Assembly (NCBI GenBank): GCA_045128735.1
Contig: JBGVRT010000120.1
Coordinates: forward strand, 127,780-191,779
Length of the DNA stretch: 64,000 bases
From: RGIG8775 sp045128735
GTDB taxonomy: Bacteria; Bacillota; Clostridia; Oscillospirales; CAG-272
Reading direction: 5' to 3'
Both the position numbers and the translations under genes were made by a program. Positions 60,774 through 64,000 of the stretch are shown piece by piece. A model generated the notes under the pieces. That model made no database searches. It worked only from the letters and a program-made list of their open reading frames with translations, and had not been told where the DNA came from. Position 1 is the first letter of the stretch. Each line of letters starts with the position of its first letter.

Positions 60774-61973
60774 ATGACCTACAATAAGAAAAACATCGAA
60801 GACATCGACGTTGCCGGCAAGAAAGTCCTTGTTCGTTGCGACTTCAATGTACCCCTTAAGGAAGGCGTAATCACCAGCGATAAGAGAATCGTTGAGGCGC
60901 TTCCCACAATTAAGTACCTTCTTTCCAAGGGCGCAAAGGTTATCCTTTGCTCTCATATGGGTAAGCCCAAGGGTGAGGTAGTAGCAAAGTACTCTCTCGC
61001 TCCCGTTGCGGCAAGACTTACCGAGCTTCTCGGTCAGACTGTAGAGCTTGCGGCTGACACAATCGGCGCAGACGCTAAGTCAAAGGCTGCTGCTCTTAAG
61101 GAAGGACAGGCTCTCCTTCTTGAGAATACCCGTTTTGATAAGAGAGAAGAGAAGAATGATCCCGAGTTTGCTAAGGAGCTTGCTTCTATGGCCGAGATCT
61201 TCGTAAACGACGCGTTTGGTGCCGCTCACCGCGCACACGCTTCCACAGCAGGTGTTGCTGATTACCTTCCCTCAGTTTGCGGATACCTCATTCAGAAGGA
61301 AATCGGCGTTATGGGTAAGGCTCTCGCTGATCCCGAGCGTCCTTTCGTTGCTATTTTGGGCGGTGCAAAGGTTTCCGATAAGCTTAACGTTATCAACAAC
61401 CTTCTTACAAAGGTTGATACACTTATCATCGGCGGCGGTATGGCTTACACATTCCTTGCCGCAAAGGGTTACGGCATCGGTACGTCTCTCTTTGACGAAA
61501 CAAAGGTTGACTACTGCCGTGAGATGATGGCAAAGGCAGAGGAGAAGGGCGTAAAGCTTCTTCTTCCCGTAGATACAGTTGTTGCCAAGGAATTCCCCGA
61601 TCCTATCGACGGTCCTATCGACGTTGAGGTTGTTCCTTCTAACGAGATTCCCGCTGATAAGATGGGTCTTGACATCGGCGATAACACCAAGAAGCTTTTT
61701 GCTGACGCGGCAAAGAGCGCAAAGACTGTTGTTTGGAACGGTCCCATGGGCGTTTTCGAGAATCCCACTCTCGCTAAGGGTACAATCGCAGTAGCAGAGG
61801 CTCTTGCTGAGTCCGAGGCTATTACAATCGTAGGCGGCGGTGACTCTGCTGCGGCTTGCGAGCAGCTTGGCTATGCATCCAAGATTACACATATCTCCAC
61901 AGGCGGCGGCGCTTCGCTTGAATTCCTTGAGGGTCTTGAGCTTCCCGGTATCGCTTGTCTCCAGGATAAGTAA
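60774..61973 (+). CDS. pgk: Phosphoglycerate kinase
   Basis: Pgk makes ATP from 1,3-bisphosphoglycerate in glycolysis. The 399-residue product has the usual length and motifs: VRCDFNVPLKEG, SHMGKPKGE, RAHASTAGVADYLP, ILGGAKVSDK, WNGPMGVFE and VGGGDSAAACEQLG. AAGGCGG lies about 9 bases before the ATG. Codon use is that of a highly expressed gene. gap, usually just upstream of pgk, is replaced here by the lipoprotein array. Confidence 0.97.
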   Translation: MTYNKKNIEDIDVAGKKVLVRCDFNVPLKEGVITSDKRIVEALPTIKYLLSKGAKVILCSHMGKPKGEVVAKYSLAPVAARLTELLGQTVELAADTIGADAKSKAAALKEGQALLLENTRFDKREEKNDPEFAKELASMAEIFVNDAFGAAHRAHASTAGVADYLPSVCGYLIQKEIGVMGKALADPERPFVAILGGAKVSDKLNVINNLLTKVDTLIIGGGMAYTFLAAKGYGIGTSLFDETKVDYCREMMAKAEEKGVKLLLPVDTVVAKEFPDPIDGPIDVEVVPSNEIPADKMGLDIGDNTKKLFADAAKSAKTVVWNGPMGVFENPTLAKGTIAVAEALAESEAITIVGGGDSAAACEQLGYASKITHISTGGGASLEFLEGLELPGIACLQDK

Positions 61974-61979
61974 TAAAAA

Positions 61980-62001
61980 TGGGGCGATTTCGGTCGCCCC
62001 A
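61980..62001 (+). other. Intercistronic hairpin between pgk and tpiA
   Basis: TGGGGCGA and TCGCCCCA pair around a TTTCGG loop. A-rich rather than T-rich sequence follows, so it is more likely an mRNA processing or stability element than a terminator of rightward transcripts. Confidence 0.6.
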
Positions 62002-62028
62002 AAAATCAGTATATAAAGGAGAATAAAA

Positions 62029-62796
62029 ATGAATCCTTCAAAGAGAAGAACAGTTATCGCAGGTAACTGGAAAATGAATATGACTCCCAAGAGCGCAGTT
62101 GCTCTTATTGAGGAGATGAAGCCCCTCGTTGCTGGCAAGGACGCTTGCGACGTAGTGCTTTGCGTTCCCGCAATTGATATTCCTGCGGCAGTTGAGGCGG
62201 CAAAGGGCTCAAACATAAAAATCGGTGCAGAGAACGTTCACTTTAAGGCGTCGGGCGCATATACAGGCGAGATTTCGGCTGAAATGCTTGTTGAGGCAGG
62301 CGTAGAGTACGTTGTTATCGGTCACTCCGAGAGACGTCAGTACTTTGCAGAGACCGACCAGACAGTAAACCTTCGTACCCTTGCGGCACTGGGCGCAGGT
62401 CTTAAGGCTATCGTATGCGTAGGTGAGACTCTTGAGCAGAGAGAGCTTGGCTATACCGAGACACTTCTTAAGTTCCAGACAAAGATGGCTCTTACAAACG
62501 TAAGTGCTGAACAGCTTAAGAACGTTATCGTAGCTTACGAGCCCGTTTGGGCTATCGGTACGGGCGTTACCGCTACCGCGGAGCAGGCTGATGAGGGTAA
62601 CGGCTTCGTTCGCGCGGCTATTGCTGAGGCTTATGGCGCAGAGGTTGCCGAGACCGTTACGGTTCAGTACGGCGGTTCTATGAACGATAAGAATGCCGCA
62701 GAGCTTCTTGCAAAGACCAACGTTGACGGCGGTCTTATAGGCGGAGCGTCTCTTGTAGCCGAGAAATTCAAGGCTATCGTTGACGCCGCACAGTAA
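62029..62796 (+). CDS. tpiA: Triosephosphate isomerase
   Basis: TpiA interconverts dihydroxyacetone phosphate and glyceraldehyde 3-phosphate. The 255-residue product has AGNWKMN with the catalytic Lys, VIGHSERRQYF with the catalytic His, AYEPVWAIGTG with the catalytic Glu, and VQYGGSMN for phosphate binding. AAGGAG lies 8 bases before the ATG. It follows pgk in the common Firmicute order; gpmI and eno are not next. Confidence 0.97.
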   Translation: MNPSKRRTVIAGNWKMNMTPKSAVALIEEMKPLVAGKDACDVVLCVPAIDIPAAVEAAKGSNIKIGAENVHFKASGAYTGEISAEMLVEAGVEYVVIGHSERRQYFAETDQTVNLRTLAALGAGLKAIVCVGETLEQRELGYTETLLKFQTKMALTNVSAEQLKNVIVAYEPVWAIGTGVTATAEQADEGNGFVRAAIAEAYGAEVAETVTVQYGGSMNDKNAAELLAKTNVDGGLIGGASLVAEKFKAIVDAAQ

Positions 62797-62802
62797 CTTG
62801 AT

Positions 62803-62838
62803 AAAAAGAGCTGAGTTTGCTAAAACTTGGCTCTTTTT
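62803..62838 (+). terminator. Terminator of pgk-tpiA
   Basis: AAAAGAGC and GCTCTTTT pair around an inner AGTTT/AAACT stem and a run of T's follows. Confidence 0.9.
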
Positions 62839-62903
62839 TTTGCTTTTTTGTGCAAAAAAGCTATTTTATTTACATATTTTGTTATTTTTGATTAAATTTT
62901 GGC

Positions 62904-62932
62904 GCGACAAATATATAATGCAGTGGTATAAT
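62904..62932 (+). promoter_or_regulatory. Probable promoter of the SipW-type exported protein
   Basis: GCGACA, 17 bases, TATAAT, with GTGG before the -10. A second TATAAT at 62914-62919 lies inside the spacer. Confidence 0.65.
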
Positions 62933-62994
62933 TTCCTTATATAAATAGGCAAATATTTCCGAAAAAAATAAAAAATAAGAAAGGGAGTTGTGTT

Positions 62995-63762
62995 ATGATG
63001 ACAAACTCAGCAAACACCAAAAGAGCTACAATTTTGAGCGTAATCGCGCTTATAATTTGTTTAGCAACACTTACAGGAACCACGTTTGCGTGGTTTACAG
63101 ACACCGAAACAAGCACGGGAAACAAAATTATTGCAGGTAATCTCGACGTTAAACTGCATATGTGGAGCGGCTCGGCATACACCGAGATAACCGAAAATTC
63201 CGCGCCTATATTTGGTGCAGGCTCGCTTATCGCTCAGAATAATCTCGGCGATACAGTTTGGGAACCCGGCAAGACTCAGATTGCTTACCTTGCTATTGAA
63301 AACGCAGGAAATCTTGCGCTCAAGTATAACGTCCTCGTTGATGTTGATGACGGCGGGCTTATCGGAGCGCTTGAGTATGCTATTATTCCTATGGATGTTG
63401 CTTATACCGGTACTAACGATATAGGCACAGATTGGGAGACTATTGAGGCTGCGGCAGCCGCGGTAAATGCCTTGAATACCGGTAAGCTTGCGGCAGGCGT
63501 AACTGTTGCCGCACCTAACGGAATGCTTGATAACGTTGCAAACGGTGAAATGAAAGAGACCGATTATTTCGCACTTGTTATCCATATGGATGAAGATGCA
63601 GGTAACGAGTACAAGACCACCGACGCTGCAAACCCCAAGCAGGTTAAAATCGACATCACTGTTATTGCAGGTCAGGCAGAGGCTGAATTGGATGCATTTA
63701 ATACACCCGATTACGACGAAACAGCTCCTTATGAGGAGACAACCGCAACACCTGCTCCGTAA
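62995..63762 (+). CDS. TasA/CalY-like exported protein with SipW-type signal
   Basis: This 255-residue exported protein has the SipW-dependent signal signature: a hydrophobic segment (SVIALIICLATLTGTT) followed by FAWFTDTETSTGNKI and AGNLDVKL. Family members form biofilm fibres (TasA) or act as surface proteases (camelysin). The mature part is a beta-rich jelly-roll with no recognisable catalytic motif, and the tail is acidic and Thr/Pro-rich (YEETTATPAP). The special signal peptidase SipW is not in the window. GGGAG lies 7 bases before the ATG at 62995. It is a single gene with its own promoter and terminator. Confidence 0.85.
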   Translation: MMTNSANTKRATILSVIALIICLATLTGTTFAWFTDTETSTGNKIIAGNLDVKLHMWSGSAYTEITENSAPIFGAGSLIAQNNLGDTVWEPGKTQIAYLAIENAGNLALKYNVLVDVDDGGLIGALEYAIIPMDVAYTGTNDIGTDWETIEAAAAAVNALNTGKLAAGVTVAAPNGMLDNVANGEMKETDYFALVIHMDEDAGNEYKTTDAANPKQVKIDITVIAGQAEAELDAFNTPDYDETAPYEETTATPAP

Positions 63763-63775
63763 CTAAATAATACAT

Positions 63776-63804
63776 AAAAAGGGCTGAGCAATTCAGCCCT
63801 TTTT
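63776..63804 (+). terminator. Terminator of the SipW-type protein gene
   Basis: A 12-bp stem (AAAAAGGGCTGA/TCAGCCCTTTTT) with a GCAAT loop ends in a T run. Confidence 0.93.
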
Positions 63805-63870
63805 GCTGTTGTTTAGATTTGGTAACTTGCAGATAAATTGGTGTTTAACGCACTATGTTCGCACAAACCG

Positions 63871-63930
63871 CCTCCTTTGCCTCCCTTGTCAAAGGGAGGG
63901 GGGTATGTTATAATACGAAGTGCAACACCC
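63871..63930. repeat. Intergenic palindromic repeat fragment carrying a promoter
   Basis: CCTCCCTT (63880-63887) pairs with AAGGGAGG (63892-63899), followed by a run of G's and, after TATAAT, ACGAAGTGC. From memory, intergenic repeats of the form CTCCCTT ... AAGGGAGG ... CGAAGTG are common in Clostridia, so this is probably a remnant of such an element. The 238 bases after the last gene otherwise hold only a terminator and this repeat; AAAGGCG then TTG at 63992 could begin a gene beyond the edge, but too little is visible. Confidence 0.5.
63886..63914 (+). promoter_or_regulatory. Promoter inside the right-end repeat
   Basis: TTGTCA, 17 bases, TATAAT, reading toward the window end. The -35 lies in the loop side of the palindrome, so the repeat may supply a promoter to the next gene. 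Confidence 0.6.
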
Positions 63931-64000
63931 ATAGAAATTAAGATAAAACAATAGAATAATAAATTTGTATTTTTGAGAGAAAGGCGTAGCCTTGAACGAA

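Overview
The window reads as chromosome of an anaerobic, Gram-positive-type member of the Clostridia (Firmicutes), most likely an uncultured gut or rumen lineage. Supporting signs are AddAB recombination genes, a class B sortase, lipoproteins with Clostridia-type lipoboxes, an IspH/ribosomal S1 fusion, a glycyl radical enzyme, SipW-type signal sequences, strong AGGAGG ribosome sites and consensus sigma-A promoters. I found no phage, integrase, transposase, rRNA, tRNA or CRISPR array, so apart from a small repeat at the right end it looks like vertically inherited sequence with accessory surface and carbohydrate genes.

Layout. 1-5 kb: a leftward operon with a QueG-like Fe-S protein, an unknown membrane protein, addB and the start of addA. 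5-11.2 kb: an HtrA-type protease, then an operon of response regulator, histidine kinase, class B sortase, RlmA-like rRNA methyltransferase and a family 2 glycosyltransferase. 11.3-22.1 kb: two AraC regulators and a rightward catabolic operon of four Gfo/Idh/MocA oxidoreductases, a metallo-beta-lactamase-fold hydrolase, a metallophosphoesterase/TIM-barrel fusion (split by a frameshift at a T6 tract) and an unusual glycyl radical enzyme. 22.2-29.8 kb: a 2075-residue secreted multidomain glycoside hydrolase and a convergent GH39-like enzyme. 30-35.3 kb, leftward: a calcium-type P-type ATPase, an unpaired GyrB/ParE-like protein and a YbaK-type deacylase.

35.4-43.6 kb: murD, three consecutive M42 peptidases, a methionine gamma-lyase-like PLP protein, a lipoprotein with a duplicated domain and a cysteine desulfurase. 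43.7-50.6 kb: an RpiR regulator, an HI0933-type flavoprotein, a PhnP-like hydrolase, cmk, plsC, the ispH-rpsA fusion and a UPF0340 protein. 50.7-54.3 kb: a cation/proton antiporter, a PocR-AraC regulator and a cupin isomerase-like protein. 54.3-60.6 kb: five tandem lipoproteins sharing one architecture (lipobox, acidic linker, Cys/His repeats, lectin-like C-terminal domain). 60.7-62.8 kb: pgk and tpiA. 63.0-63.8 kb: a TasA/CalY-like protein with a SipW-type signal.

Functional reading. The part most likely to hold something undescribed is 11.3-29.8 kb. AraC-controlled oxidoreductases, a TIM-barrel enzyme and a glycyl radical enzyme whose active-site loop lacks the common Gly-Cys-Val-Glu-Pro signature lie next to a large secreted polysaccharidase and a GH39 enzyme. 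This would fit anaerobic breakdown of an unusual sugar, anhydrosugar or polyol, but the substrate cannot be read from sequence. The secreted enzyme carries the same Cys/His repeats as the lipoprotein array 26 kb away, suggesting a shared surface module. Almost every gene block starts with a promoter of exactly 17-bp spacing and ends in a clear hairpin terminator. No gene-free stretch exceeds 300 bases.
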